This document shows positions 32,430 through 41,575 of a stretch of DNA of 64,000 nucleotides, in pieces. Position numbers and translations under genes: made by a program. Source of the stretch: an uncultured Bacteroidales bacterium (GTDB taxonomy: Bacteria > Bacteroidota > Bacteroidia > Bacteroidales > Muribaculaceae); assembly GCA_902776435.1 (NCBI GenBank), contig CACYQB010000011.1, forward strand, positions 1-64,000, given 5' to 3'. Within the stretch, counting starts at the first letter, position 1. Every line of letters begins with the position of its first letter. The notes under the pieces were generated by a model. That model was not told the DNA's origin. It did no database searches and saw only the letters and a program-made list of their open reading frames with translations.

Positions 32430-33014
32430 TTATCGCAGGAGGCGGTAGAATTGCCATGCGTAGATGAGTTCTGTGACGACAATGATGGAATCCAGGAAAA
32501 TGTCGTTCAGGCCGATGCCCAGCATATACCATGCAATGGGGAGGAAAAAGTCAACGAGGATGCGTACAATCATCCAGATGCCCACTTGCTGCATTCGCCC
32601 GCGGTACCAGATAGTGATCAGTGTCCCCAGCGGCAGGTAGGCCAACGGCAGCGCGCAAGCAGTGATGAAACTGACTTCGGGCAATGCCGGCTCAAAGAGG
32701 ATGGAGATAAAACTGATGATGTTGAGCACAAGGACAATTATCCACAAAGCCTTGAGCGGGTGATACAGGCGTTTCATGCCACGCATCGTGGCATAATACA
32801 TGGTCACCATCCCCACTGTATTGATGAGCGCAATAACTGCAGAGGCATGCTCTTTCAGCCAGAGGTCAATCTGGGTGATGGTACATATTGCCGCCGCCAC
32901 CATGATGATGAAGGCTACTGTAATGACCCATTGGGGTAGTCCAGAGGTCAGGCGGTTGATGTTGCGGTTATCGTCTTGTGTATAATCAAGATTGACGTTT
33001 GTGGTTGTTTGCAT
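32430..33014 (-). CDS. Hypothetical polytopic inner-membrane protein
   Basis: 194 residues from ATG 33014 (MQTTTNVNLDYTQ). An upstream TTG at 33047 lies in a -7 promoter box (33045-33052, TACTTTTG) and is rejected. Five to six predicted membrane helices: WVITVAFIIMVAAAICTI, AVIALINTVGMVTMYY, ALWIIVLVLNIISFISILF, FITACALPLAYLPLGTLI, IWMIVRILVDFFLPIAWYML and a last one near the C-terminus. No catalytic motif. Divergent from the membrane-anchored AraC gene across 240 bp. Family not recognised. Confidence 0.75.
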   Translation of the reverse strand: MQTTTNVNLDYTQDDNRNINRLTSGLPQWVITVAFIIMVAAAICTITQIDLWLKEHASAVIALINTVGMVTMYYATMRGMKRLYHPLKALWIIVLVLNIISFISILFEPALPEVSFITACALPLAYLPLGTLITIWYRGRMQQVGIWMIVRILVDFFLPIAWYMLGIGLNDIFLDSIIVVTELIYAWQFYRLLR

Positions 33015-33044
33015 TTGGAATCTTTTTTTTAACAAAGAGTGGTA

Positions 33045-33052
33045 CAAAAGTA
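33045..33052 (-). promoter_or_regulatory. -7 box for the membrane-protein gene
   Basis: TACTTTTG on the minus strand, 31 bp before the chosen start; decides against the upstream TTG start. No TTTG at 19-nt spacing. Confidence 0.4.
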
Positions 33053-33200
33053 GTAATTCTCTCTCAAAAGAAGGCTTAATGGTTGACCGAAACAGCCTGT
33101 TTTTTGCGCAAAAGTGGCGATTTGGTTGTTTTAGTGCCGATTTGGTTGATATAAAAACGGAGATTTTGTCGCATTGCCAAGATGCTAACAGAAATAGTAG

Positions 33201-33208
33201 TAATTTTG
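33201..33208 (+). promoter_or_regulatory. -7 box for the membrane-anchored AraC gene
   Basis: TAATTTTG (TAnnTTTG), 48 bp before ATG 33256. Two copies of GCGATTTGG / CCGATTTGG with shared GATTTGGTTG lie 70-90 bp further upstream (33116-33149) and could be operators. Confidence 0.4.
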
Positions 33209-33255
33209 TAATGAAATCATCCTAACATAAGCCTAATCATAACAAAAACCAAATA

Positions 33256-33936
33256 ATGCACGAGGCACTTATCCTCAAACTTATCATATTGGCCCTAGGG
33301 GCTATATTTATTGCAGTCATCATCGCTCTGGTGCTGTCTTTCAGCGTGACCCAAAAGTTGATGAAGCATAATGCCAACTTGATTAACAAGGTTCAAGAAG
33401 GCGACAAGCAGCAGGCATCGACCCAGCAGACCCTCTATGAGAAGGAGCATGAACTGCTGAAAACCGAGGAGCAACTCAAGAAGGCTCAAGAAGAAATCAG
33501 CAGCATGATGCGTCAAGCCAGTCAGACCGAACGGACTAACCAATTGTTACAGCAGGAGATCAATGATGTCACCAACGTTGCCGACATGACAGACGAGCAG
33601 CTCATGGGCTGGATAGATGCACAGATTGAGAGCCTGGGACTGCACAAGAACCCCAATGTGACGCTCAAGGAGATAGCCAAAACGCTCGGCTTGACCCAGC
33701 GGCGCATCACTCAGGCCATCAAGACCCGACGAGAAGACAACACACTGGCCGAGTACTTGAACGCCAAGCGTCTGCTGGAAGGCTGTCGCCTGCTGGTGGA
33801 GCAGCCCAACTGGACCATCGACGCTGTTGCCCACGAGGCGGGCTTTGGGGGCACGACCACCTTCCGCACCATCTTCAGGAACCGTTTTGGGATGTCACCC
33901 AAGCAATACCGCGAAAAAAAGCGCCTAATGGACTGA
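33256..33936 (+). CDS. Membrane-anchored AraC-family transcriptional regulator
   Basis: 226 residues. One N-terminal membrane helix (about 4-27: LILKLIILALGAIFIAVIIAL) is followed by a long coiled coil (about 35-105: LLKTEEQLKKAQEEISSMM). A C-terminal AraC HTH domain (about 125-226) carries both HTH motifs, VTLKEIAKTLGLTQRRITQAI and WTIDAVAHEAGFGGTTTFRTIF, then the family ending FRNRFGMSPKQYR. No periplasmic sensor is present, so any signal must act through the membrane segment or partner proteins. It lies 73 bp upstream of two secreted hydrolase genes on the same strand and is a plausible activator of them. Confidence 0.9.
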   Translation: MHEALILKLIILALGAIFIAVIIALVLSFSVTQKLMKHNANLINKVQEGDKQQASTQQTLYEKEHELLKTEEQLKKAQEEISSMMRQASQTERTNQLLQQEINDVTNVADMTDEQLMGWIDAQIESLGLHKNPNVTLKEIAKTLGLTQRRITQAIKTRREDNTLAEYLNAKRLLEGCRLLVEQPNWTIDAVAHEAGFGGTTTFRTIFRNRFGMSPKQYREKKRLMD

Positions 33937-34009
33937 CTTGTGGTTGCAGATGATGCGATTTGCCTAGAAGAGCAGACTAGTAACAATCAATTAATATAAT
34001 ATAAACCAA

Positions 34010-35311
34010 ATGAGACATTTAGTAAAAACTACACTTGCAATGCTGCTGCTGACCATGTGCACCTGCATCATTACCTCGTGTTCGAGCGATGAGCCCGGTA
34101 ATGGCAAACAAAACCGTGACTATGACCTTGATGTCAAGGTCGTGCAGACACGCAGCTGCCATGCTCTGAAGGATGTGAAAGACGACATCCTGAATCTGCA
34201 TTTCAATCAGATTATCTTTGAGTACACCTCGGTGGGTCCCGACATGAAGACGCCAGTGCGCCTGACAGGCGTCATCTCGATGAATCCCGCCGTATTCAAC
34301 AAGGAGGCTGCTCCACGTGCGCTCATGTTCTACAACGAGTTCACGACAGCCAAGCATGGCGAGCGCACCTCTCAGAACGAGATTGACGACGTGGGTTTCT
34401 ATATGAACAAATTCCAGAACCTGATCGCCATCTCCTCGGACCTGTATGGCTGGACACTGACCGAGGACAAGCCCCAGGCCTACTGCTGCCCGGAGATTAC
34501 CGCCCAGGAATCGATTGATTGCTGGGATGCCGCAATGATTGTCCTGAAAGACCAGGGCTATGCCATCGAGGGCCTGCACAAATTCAACGTGGGCTACTCC
34601 AGCGGCGGTTTCTCGGCCATTGCCTTGCAGCGCTATGTAGACGAGTATCGTCCCGACCTGCATTGGGACCTCACCGCTGCCGGTGCTGCCCCCTTTGACA
34701 TCTGCACCATCTATGAGAACTTTGTGGAGAGTGATTTCTCGGGTTACATCTGCGCTCTGCCGCTGATGATTGTCGCCTACAAGGAGACCTACCACATGGA
34801 CTTCTCTTACAGTGATGTGTTCAAGGAACCGCTGGCCAGCCACATTCAGGAGTGGATTCTCTCTAAAGACTATGGCACCTGGGATATCAACGGCCTGATA
34901 GGCACCGAGAAAATCAGTGATGTGCTGACACCTGCCGCTTGTAACTACAAGAGCGGAGTCGGCAAGATGGTATATGACAAATTCCGCAGCAACTCGCTGT
35001 GCGGCCCCGGCCAAAACTGGCAACCGAGCAAAGACACCAAGTACTTTATCATGCACAGCTCTGGTGACCTGTACATGAACTATCTTGCGGGCGTTGAGAT
35101 GGCCGATTACCTCAAGAGCAAGGGCTGCCAGGTGGAGACCGACTTTGACGACACGGGCAACCACGTGTACTATGGTCTGCTGACGTTCACCGGCGGTACC
35201 ATGCTGCGCATGGAGGAAATCTTGAACAGCAACGACAATGTGACCCGAATCAAGGAACTGTTTGACCAGGTCAAGGGCTATATCAGCGACCTGAACGGCA
35301 TCGGCCTGTAA
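34010..35311 (+). CDS. Secreted alpha/beta-hydrolase lipoprotein (secretory-lipase-like)
   Basis: 433 residues. The lipoprotein signal is MRHLVKTTLAMLLLTMCTCI then ITSCSS. An alpha/beta-hydrolase body has the nucleophile elbow GYSSGG (G-x-S-x-G) near residue 200, preceded by ISSDLYGWTLTEDKPQAYCC. A late Asp/His pair is plausible in HSSGDLYMNYLAGVEMAD and DTGNHVYYG. It resembles the LIP/PE-PPE-like secreted hydrolases of Bacteroidales. It is anchored in the cell envelope; substrate (ester or peptide) unknown. The next gene encodes a related but larger hydrolase, so the two likely act together. Confidence 0.82.
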   Translation: MRHLVKTTLAMLLLTMCTCIITSCSSDEPGNGKQNRDYDLDVKVVQTRSCHALKDVKDDILNLHFNQIIFEYTSVGPDMKTPVRLTGVISMNPAVFNKEAAPRALMFYNEFTTAKHGERTSQNEIDDVGFYMNKFQNLIAISSDLYGWTLTEDKPQAYCCPEITAQESIDCWDAAMIVLKDQGYAIEGLHKFNVGYSSGGFSAIALQRYVDEYRPDLHWDLTAAGAAPFDICTIYENFVESDFSGYICALPLMIVAYKETYHMDFSYSDVFKEPLASHIQEWILSKDYGTWDINGLIGTEKISDVLTPAACNYKSGVGKMVYDKFRSNSLCGPGQNWQPSKDTKYFIMHSSGDLYMNYLAGVEMADYLKSKGCQVETDFDDTGNHVYYGLLTFTGGTMLRMEEILNSNDNVTRIKELFDQVKGYISDLNGIGL

Positions 35312-35380
35312 ATAGTTTCTAGGACTTATGCAAAAAGTGAAAAAGAACAATATTTCATTATTTAATTAATCAAAAATAAT

Positions 35381-37183
35381 ATGAAGAAATTATTATTAAC
35401 ATTCATGTTGGCGCTTGCCACGATGTGTGTGAGCGCCCAATCATTAGGCGATGTGCCGGAAACGGTCGATCCCAATGACGTGACCATTCTCAAGAAGAGT
35501 GTAATGGTAGTTGCTCAGCACGACACTATCGTGCCTAATGCCAAGACCGGCAAGATGGACACACTGAAAGTGAGAGACGGGGGGAGGGTTTTCACTCCCG
35601 AGGAGTTTGAGCAGCTGTCACGCGAGCCCAAAAGACTTCGCGCTGCTGTAGTCCCCGGCGAACAGTGGGGCCCTAATGACGGTGACTTAGAAGCACTCGG
35701 TTTTACGAATTATATCTCTGTATTCCTATACACCTATAAATACCCGTCGGTCGATGCCGATGGCAATGTCATCTACTTGTCGGCAATCATGGGTGTACCA
35801 CGCGCCTCATGGACATCCTGGGCCCATGCCATGCCCAACAACCTGATTATTGGTTGCCACGAGACGATAACGAGTAACTTTGAGTGTCCTTCGGAGTGGA
35901 GCAACTACGGGTTCTTGCAAACAGCTACGGGTAATGGCATGATGCTGTGCTATGCTCAAAATAATTATGTGCGTCAGCCATGCAATCTGGTCATCATACC
36001 CGACTATGAGGGTTATGGCATCACTAAAGACCGCGCTCACCCTTATTTGTACCAAGAGTTGACAGCCCGTCAGGTGGTGGACGGTGTGCGCAGTGGTCTT
36101 GCCATGTATCAACACCTTGTCGATATCGAGGAGGTCGATCCCTTTGAGCCCAACTGGCAGAGTGTGGCTATCGGTTACTCGCAAGGGGGCTCGGTGGCAC
36201 TGGCCACGCACAAGTTCATTGAGCTTAATGGCCTTGCCGACGAACTGCACTTCGCTGGCTCGGTGTGTGGCGACGGTCCCTATGATCCCGTGGCACACTT
36301 GCGCTACTACATGCAAGATAACGGTGAAACCTACGATGGCAATAATAAAACAGCTCACCGCAAGGAGAAGGTGTCAATGCCCATCGTGATGCCGCTTATC
36401 CTCAAGGGCATGTGCGACAGCAATCCCTTGATGAAGCAGCACTACGTTGACGATTACCTGAGCACGAAATTCCTGCTCACCGAATCGATAAAATTTCTCG
36501 AGGCTAAGGCCAACGACAATAAAGACGACCAGTACGACACCGAACGCATCAATAAAGAATATGTGAAAATGATGAGGGAGGGTAAAACCGGGTCATATAC
36601 CAAAAACTATCACGATAGCGAAGGGTCGTTCACCTTAACCAAGCATCTTTCGGCCGAGGAGTTCCAGGATGTGTTGGAATTCTACGATCCTGGGATTCTT
36701 TCTAAGATGCGGGCACATGGTAAACTTGATAGCATTATGACACCTATCTGTTTGGCTTACTTCAGAAACCTTACCGCCGACACACCAGTGCCCACCGAGC
36801 CTGGTGTGATGGAAGACCTGCACCGTGCCCTCGAGAGCAACAACCTCACCAAGGGGTGGACTCCGCAGCACCGCGTCGCATTCTTCCACTCAACCTACGA
36901 CACCGTAGTACCCTACGAGAACCTGCTCTCGTTCATCCGCAACCAGCAAGGCCTCACTTACTACTTCTACGATAGCAAGCGCAGCCGTACCACGGCAGCC
37001 GGAGTGACCTGCATGATTGCCAGCGAAGGTGATGCCGACGTGTATATACGCGATGCCACCTGCACCGACGACCACGTGGACGCCGGCAAAAACTTCTTTA
37101 TGACAGGTGCCTGGGGCTATCTCGTGGGACTCTCGCCCGACATTCAGATGATTAAATGGGTTTTAACTGGTAATGATGATTAA
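35381..37183 (+). CDS. Secreted alpha/beta hydrolase, paralogue of the upstream gene
   Basis: 600 residues with signal peptide MKKLLLTFMLALATMCVSAQ. The core follows the upstream protein: IIGCHETITSNFECPS, VIIPDYEGYGITKDRAHPYL, the nucleophile elbow IGYSQGGSVALATH (near residue 267) and a late HSTYDTVVPYENLLSF (acid) and CTDDHVDAGKNFFM (His) region. An inserted lid of ~150 residues (about 310-460) is extra compared with its neighbour. No lipobox, so periplasmic or secreted. It follows the lipoprotein gene by 69 bp; its stop overlaps no functional start, since the next gene begins at 37206. Confidence 0.82.
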   Translation: MKKLLLTFMLALATMCVSAQSLGDVPETVDPNDVTILKKSVMVVAQHDTIVPNAKTGKMDTLKVRDGGRVFTPEEFEQLSREPKRLRAAVVPGEQWGPNDGDLEALGFTNYISVFLYTYKYPSVDADGNVIYLSAIMGVPRASWTSWAHAMPNNLIIGCHETITSNFECPSEWSNYGFLQTATGNGMMLCYAQNNYVRQPCNLVIIPDYEGYGITKDRAHPYLYQELTARQVVDGVRSGLAMYQHLVDIEEVDPFEPNWQSVAIGYSQGGSVALATHKFIELNGLADELHFAGSVCGDGPYDPVAHLRYYMQDNGETYDGNNKTAHRKEKVSMPIVMPLILKGMCDSNPLMKQHYVDDYLSTKFLLTESIKFLEAKANDNKDDQYDTERINKEYVKMMREGKTGSYTKNYHDSEGSFTLTKHLSAEEFQDVLEFYDPGILSKMRAHGKLDSIMTPICLAYFRNLTADTPVPTEPGVMEDLHRALESNNLTKGWTPQHRVAFFHSTYDTVVPYENLLSFIRNQQGLTYYFYDSKRSRTTAAGVTCMIASEGDADVYIRDATCTDDHVDAGKNFFMTGAWGYLVGLSPDIQMIKWVLTGNDD

Positions 37184-37205
37184 CCCTTTAAAATACAATA
37201 ATAAA

Positions 37206-40200
37206 ATGAAAAAGTTTATTTCCCTGTTCTTAAGCATGCTGTTGCCCATGGCAGTAATGGCTGCTTACATCGAAGAAGGAACGATTGATATTACAGTGGG
37301 CGGCTCCACCTATACTGCTCCGGCCCAAATCGACTATATAAATCATGCCGTCATCCTGGGCAACGGGCGCAACGCCTGTATACCGCACTATTTAGAAGGG
37401 ACTGTTTTCATTCCTGGAACTCACAGGGTTCAGGGCTATGACTTTGCTGTAAATGTCGGGACCTATGCCTTCCGCATGTGCAGTGGCATCACACAAGTGA
37501 CGATTGGCGAGGGCTCCACCAGCATTGGTGACTGTGCCTTTGTGGGATGCTCTAAGCTTGAAAAGGTGACTCTGCCAGCATCGCTCTCCCGTGTGGGCCG
37601 TGCCGCATTTGCCGGACTCAAGTCCCTAAAGTACATGGAGTGCAAGGGTAGCACAGCACCCACTTGGAGCTATAACGATGTGTTTTACTTCTATGGCACC
37701 AAGCACGGCACGTCAAGATCGGGGCAAAACCGCACACTCTATGTGCCTACACAAGCCATTGACAGCTACAATAACACCAATTATGGAGACACCATTGGCT
37801 GGAAAGACGCCTTTGCACGCATCTATGAGCGCACCTCCGATGCCGTTGCCATCAGCAGCAAAGCCGAGCTCAAGACGTTCCGCGAAAAAGTGAACAATGG
37901 AACGACATTTGAGTACTATGATGGCGCCACCTCATTTGAGCTCACTGCTGATATCGAGTGGGACTTTGACACCGACGGTCAATGGATACCCATTGGCACC
38001 ACTGCTCACCCGTTTGACGGATGCTTTGATGGTAATGGCCACAAGATTACGGGACTGAAGATGAATGCTACCACTTATTGTGCCGGACTCTTTGGCTATG
38101 CCGACAATGCCTATATCCACAATCTATATCTGGAGAATCCATGCGTTTATGGCACGGATTATACGGGTGCTGTATTGGGATATTGTAACAACTATACCCG
38201 CGTGAGCGATGTGCTTGTTACCAGCAATGCTGGGAACGGAGATTTCACTGTGCGTGCAACTGGTAGCGCCGGCGGCATTGTGGGATTTGTCAAGGATGGT
38301 GTGGTTGAGCGCTGCTACTTCGAGGGCCGAGTGTGGTCCCACCAAGGCTGGGCTGGTGGCATCGTGGGCCACATGCAAAACGGTAAAGTTGAAGACTGCG
38401 CAGCTGGCTCCTATGTGGCCAACCTACTCAATTCAGATAACTGGCGCCTGGGTGGTATCGTGGGCGGCACTTATGGCAGTTACACCCCTGGACAGGTGAA
38501 TGTCACCATCAATCGATGCCTGGCTTGGTCTAACTTCATTATTGAGGGGAATTACTCACTCGGTGAAAAAATGAGGTATTCCGGTTGGATTCTGGGATAT
38601 GCCAGTGTGCCCACCGAAATCACAAATTGCGCCTACTATGTAGATCCCGATAAGCTCAGTTATGAAATCTACGGAGGTAGTACCGAGAATATTAACGTCT
38701 ATTGCGATAACAACGCAATCAATGGTGATAATGCGACCTACACTACCTTCAACAGCCTCATGGAGCGTAATACTGAGCCATACTTGGGCAATGAAAACTG
38801 GTACTACTTCACCGAGGGCTTTGATAACTATCCTGTACCCTCAAATTTGAAGGACATGTATCTTGCCAACATGGTTTATGACATCGATGACAAGGGCATC
38901 ATTTATCTGCCTGTGCACGACGAGAGCAATCAAATTGTAGCCTACAAGGTGAAAGGCCAGGACAGCAATGTTCCGCTGGATACCTGGGGCGGCATATTAA
39001 CGAAACTGGAAATCCCGGCAACACACAAGGATAAGCCGGTAACTGAGATTATGCCCAAAGCGTTCGCAGGCCGAACCGATTTGGATATACTGCAACTTGG
39101 CAATTCTGCCACCAATTATGATTCTAATATCACTGCCATCGGCGACTCGGCATGTATGGCTTCGACCCTCAAATTTATTCTTATGTACTGCCAAAACCTG
39201 ACAACCATTGGCAACAGTGCATTTGAGGACTGTGACTCACTCATTGAGGTTAGACTGCCCAATAGTGTCACCACCGTGCACAAACGCGCCTTCCGCGGCT
39301 GTGACGACCTGCATCTTTTCATCATTGGCAGCGGTTTTAAAGACCATGACGATAATTTCATTGCCTATTGCCCCAATCTCGACGGTCTTTATCTGGTAGA
39401 GCCCGGCAACACTTCTCCTAACAGCAATGGTTACCTTGTGGTCAACAACATGCTGCTGCACAATGTGGGCAATTATCGCAGTTATGTAGTCGCCTGCTCG
39501 CCTGGCGTGAGTGGCGACGTCGTGCTGCCTGTGGAATACCTCACCAATAGCGAAGTCAACATCTTTGGCAGCTCATTTGCCAGCTGCGACAAGGTCACCA
39601 GTGTCACCATCCCTGCGAGCAAGAAATACTCTATGGGCAAGGGCGTCTTTGACGGGTGTCACAACATTCGCTATATCGACATGCGAGGCGCACAACGCTT
39701 CGAGAAGGAAAATGGCCAGCCATTGCCTTGGAACGTGGAGCGCAACGACCCCCAAAATTCATTTTATGGCCTGAGCGAGCGCACCATCATCTGGACCGAT
39801 GTAACGACCACTTGCGAGGAGAGTGAAGTAAATGTGGTTGCAGGCAATCATGCCAACTCACTCCAGCTCACCGATGGCTGGGACTTTGTGGCCAAGGCGG
39901 AATTCACTGCCGGTAGCGCAAGTCTGAACCGAGTGCTGGGCGCAAAACTCGTACGCGATGAATATGAGGAAAATGGAGAGATTATCACCAATACCTACTA
40001 TGAGGGCACAGGTTTCAGCGTGTATCTGCCTTATCCGCTCACGCTCACTGGCGATAACGTGAAGGTGTATGAGCCTCTTGAAATTCTCACCGAGGACAAT
40101 AACACCATCGTCTCGTTCCGTGAAGTGGAAGGTGGAGAGATGGAAGCTTACAAGCCTTACTACGTGGTAGTGGACAACGATGAGGTGTCGCTCGACAGCA

Positions 40201-40610
40201 ACGGCGAAGTCACCGTCACACTCCAGCCCGACAACATTGACGAGTGGGCAGACCTCGGTTACATCTTCTCGGGTACGACAGTCACTATCCCGAACAGTAT
40301 CCTGCGCACCATGGGCGCTTATATCCTGCAAAGTGACAATATTTGGCACAGAGTGCCTGCCGACAAGGAGCTTGAAAATGTGTATGTTGGACCATTCCGC
40401 TCTTACTTCCACTCGACAACAGGCAATGCCGCACAACGACTGTTGTCACAGTTTGTCAACAATGGCTCAGAAACCACCGATGTTGTGGTCATCAAGACTG
40501 TCGATAATAATGGCGACGAGCATTACTACGACCTCAATGGCCGCGTGCTGCCTGGCAAGCCCAACAGCGGCATCTACATCCATCAGGGTAAGAAGTATGT
40601 TGGACATTAA
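37206..40610 (+). CDS. Large secreted LRR_5 / GLUG repeat protein with T9SS-like tail
   Basis: 1134 residues from MKKFISLFLSMLLPMAVMAA at 37206 (an upstream ATG at 37173 overlaps the hydrolase gene and is rejected). LRR_5 repeats occupy about 75-150. A GLUG-type region (about 215-460; GLFGYADNAYIHNLYLEN, AGGIVGFVKDGVVERCYF, AGGIVGHMQNGKVEDC) follows, then a second LRR_5 block (about 600-860). The C-terminus DLNGRVLPGKPNSGIYIHQG is like the degenerate Por/T9SS-type ends of Bacteroidales surface proteins. It is probably exported to the cell surface with an adhesive or binding role. It closes the hydrolase operon together with a small dockerin protein. Confidence 0.88.
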   Translation: MKKFISLFLSMLLPMAVMAAYIEEGTIDITVGGSTYTAPAQIDYINHAVILGNGRNACIPHYLEGTVFIPGTHRVQGYDFAVNVGTYAFRMCSGITQVTIGEGSTSIGDCAFVGCSKLEKVTLPASLSRVGRAAFAGLKSLKYMECKGSTAPTWSYNDVFYFYGTKHGTSRSGQNRTLYVPTQAIDSYNNTNYGDTIGWKDAFARIYERTSDAVAISSKAELKTFREKVNNGTTFEYYDGATSFELTADIEWDFDTDGQWIPIGTTAHPFDGCFDGNGHKITGLKMNATTYCAGLFGYADNAYIHNLYLENPCVYGTDYTGAVLGYCNNYTRVSDVLVTSNAGNGDFTVRATGSAGGIVGFVKDGVVERCYFEGRVWSHQGWAGGIVGHMQNGKVEDCAAGSYVANLLNSDNWRLGGIVGGTYGSYTPGQVNVTINRCLAWSNFIIEGNYSLGEKMRYSGWILGYASVPTEITNCAYYVDPDKLSYEIYGGSTENINVYCDNNAINGDNATYTTFNSLMERNTEPYLGNENWYYFTEGFDNYPVPSNLKDMYLANMVYDIDDKGIIYLPVHDESNQIVAYKVKGQDSNVPLDTWGGILTKLEIPATHKDKPVTEIMPKAFAGRTDLDILQLGNSATNYDSNITAIGDSACMASTLKFILMYCQNLTTIGNSAFEDCDSLIEVRLPNSVTTVHKRAFRGCDDLHLFIIGSGFKDHDDNFIAYCPNLDGLYLVEPGNTSPNSNGYLVVNNMLLHNVGNYRSYVVACSPGVSGDVVLPVEYLTNSEVNIFGSSFASCDKVTSVTIPASKKYSMGKGVFDGCHNIRYIDMRGAQRFEKENGQPLPWNVERNDPQNSFYGLSERTIIWTDVTTTCEESEVNVVAGNHANSLQLTDGWDFVAKAEFTAGSASLNRVLGAKLVRDEYEENGEIITNTYYEGTGFSVYLPYPLTLTGDNVKVYEPLEILTEDNNTIVSFREVEGGEMEAYKPYYVVVDNDEVSLDSNGEVTVTLQPDNIDEWADLGYIFSGTTVTIPNSILRTMGAYILQSDNIWHRVPADKELENVYVGPFRSYFHSTTGNAAQRLLSQFVNNGSETTDVVVIKTVDNNGDEHYYDLNGRVLPGKPNSGIYIHQGKKYVGH

Positions 40611-40623
40611 AAACATCAATGTT

Positions 40624-41178
40624 ATGAAAAGATTATTTTTATCAATGATTATAGCGTGTGCCACATGGGTCGTAGGACTGGCACAGGAAACATACGCAGT
40701 GGAAATTCTGCCGACCATGAATGGTTATGTTATGAGCGACAAAGCAACTGCAGCACAGGGTGAAACTGTCACGCTGACACTTGGCCATGCTCCTTCCTAT
40801 ACCCTGGAACAGCTCTTGGTCGAGAGTGAACTCATCGGCGGTGGAATGTCTGGTGACGATCCATGGGAACCGGCATGGGCTCCTGCCATCATCATGGTTC
40901 CTACTACCAAGGTCAGTGAGAACATTTACACCTTTGTCATGCCTGCCAGCAAAGTCAAGGTAACGGCAACCTTTGTTCTCATGCCAGAGTTACGGGGAGA
41001 CGTAAACAAAGATGGCCAGGTGAATATCAGCGACGTGACCGCCCTGATCGACTACCTGCTTAGCGGCAATGCTTCGGGTATCAGCCTGAGCGGTGCCGAC
41101 TGCAACCAGGACAACAGCGTGAACATCAGCGACGTCACCTCCCTTATTGACTACCTGTTGTCTGGTACCTGGAATTAA
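40624..41178 (+). CDS. Small secreted protein with bacterial-repeat domain and dockerin
   Basis: 184 residues. A signal peptide (MKRLFLSMIIACATWVVGLA) precedes a ~90-residue domain resembling one InlB/Listeria-Bacteroides-type repeat (VEILPTMNGYVMSDKATAAQ, later FVMPASKVKVTATF). A two-loop type I dockerin follows (DVNKDGQVNISDVTALIDYL and NQDNSVNISDVTSLIDYL). It starts 13 bp after the LRR_5/GLUG gene, so it is co-transcribed. A small dockerin protein with so little else suggests an adaptor, but no cohesin partner is visible in the window. Confidence 0.88.
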   Translation: MKRLFLSMIIACATWVVGLAQETYAVEILPTMNGYVMSDKATAAQGETVTLTLGHAPSYTLEQLLVESELIGGGMSGDDPWEPAWAPAIIMVPTTKVSENIYTFVMPASKVKVTATFVLMPELRGDVNKDGQVNISDVTALIDYLLSGNASGISLSGADCNQDNSVNISDVTSLIDYLLSGTWN

Positions 41179-41202
41179 AACTTCAGCAAAACCTAAAGTA
41201 TT

Positions 41203-41231
41203 TCCCTCATGCTCATCCAGGGCGTGAGGGA
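41203..41231 (+). terminator. intrinsic terminator after the dockerin gene
   Basis: TCCCTCAT pairs with GTGAGGGA across a 13-nt loop, then a T-run. Related in sequence and position to the terminators at 5999 and 8909. Confidence 0.7.
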
Positions 41232-41341
41232 TTTTCTATTCGTGGAGCGAAAAAAAGCAGCCCATCACCATTGTTTGTGATGCGGACGGTAGTTGCGGCA
41301 ATCATACCTGAAGGGCGACTTGCACCGTCGCTTTACAGGAC

Positions 41342-41575
41342 GAAGATTGAACGTGAACAGCTTGAACATTTGAACACCGTGAACAAGATCGGGGATAGTC
41401 AAAATTTGTGCGTTTTTCTCATTCTACTATATTATAATACCCCTAAAAACCAGATAATAATGCACAAAAATTGTGTGTTTTTCTCATTCTACTATAATAG
41501 TAGTAGTTATATCAAATAACTACTCATGCTTTTGAAATGAAAAATGAAACCCGACAGGACACCTTTTGATGGGTG
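41342..41575 (+). repeat. long direct repeat, right copy (flanks the 9 kb cargo)
   Basis: Matches 32163-32332 throughout but has one extra 66-bp unit, bounded by two copies of TTTTTCTCATTCTACTATA (about 41413 and 41478). It contains the iteron-like GAAC repeat (41348-41383) and the 3' end of the primase-like gene. Confidence 0.85.

Noticed and set aside
34019..35350. 443-residue minus-strand open frame opposite the lipoprotein hydrolase
   Set aside because: Antisense shadow; the plus-strand gene has a lipobox and a hydrolase motif.
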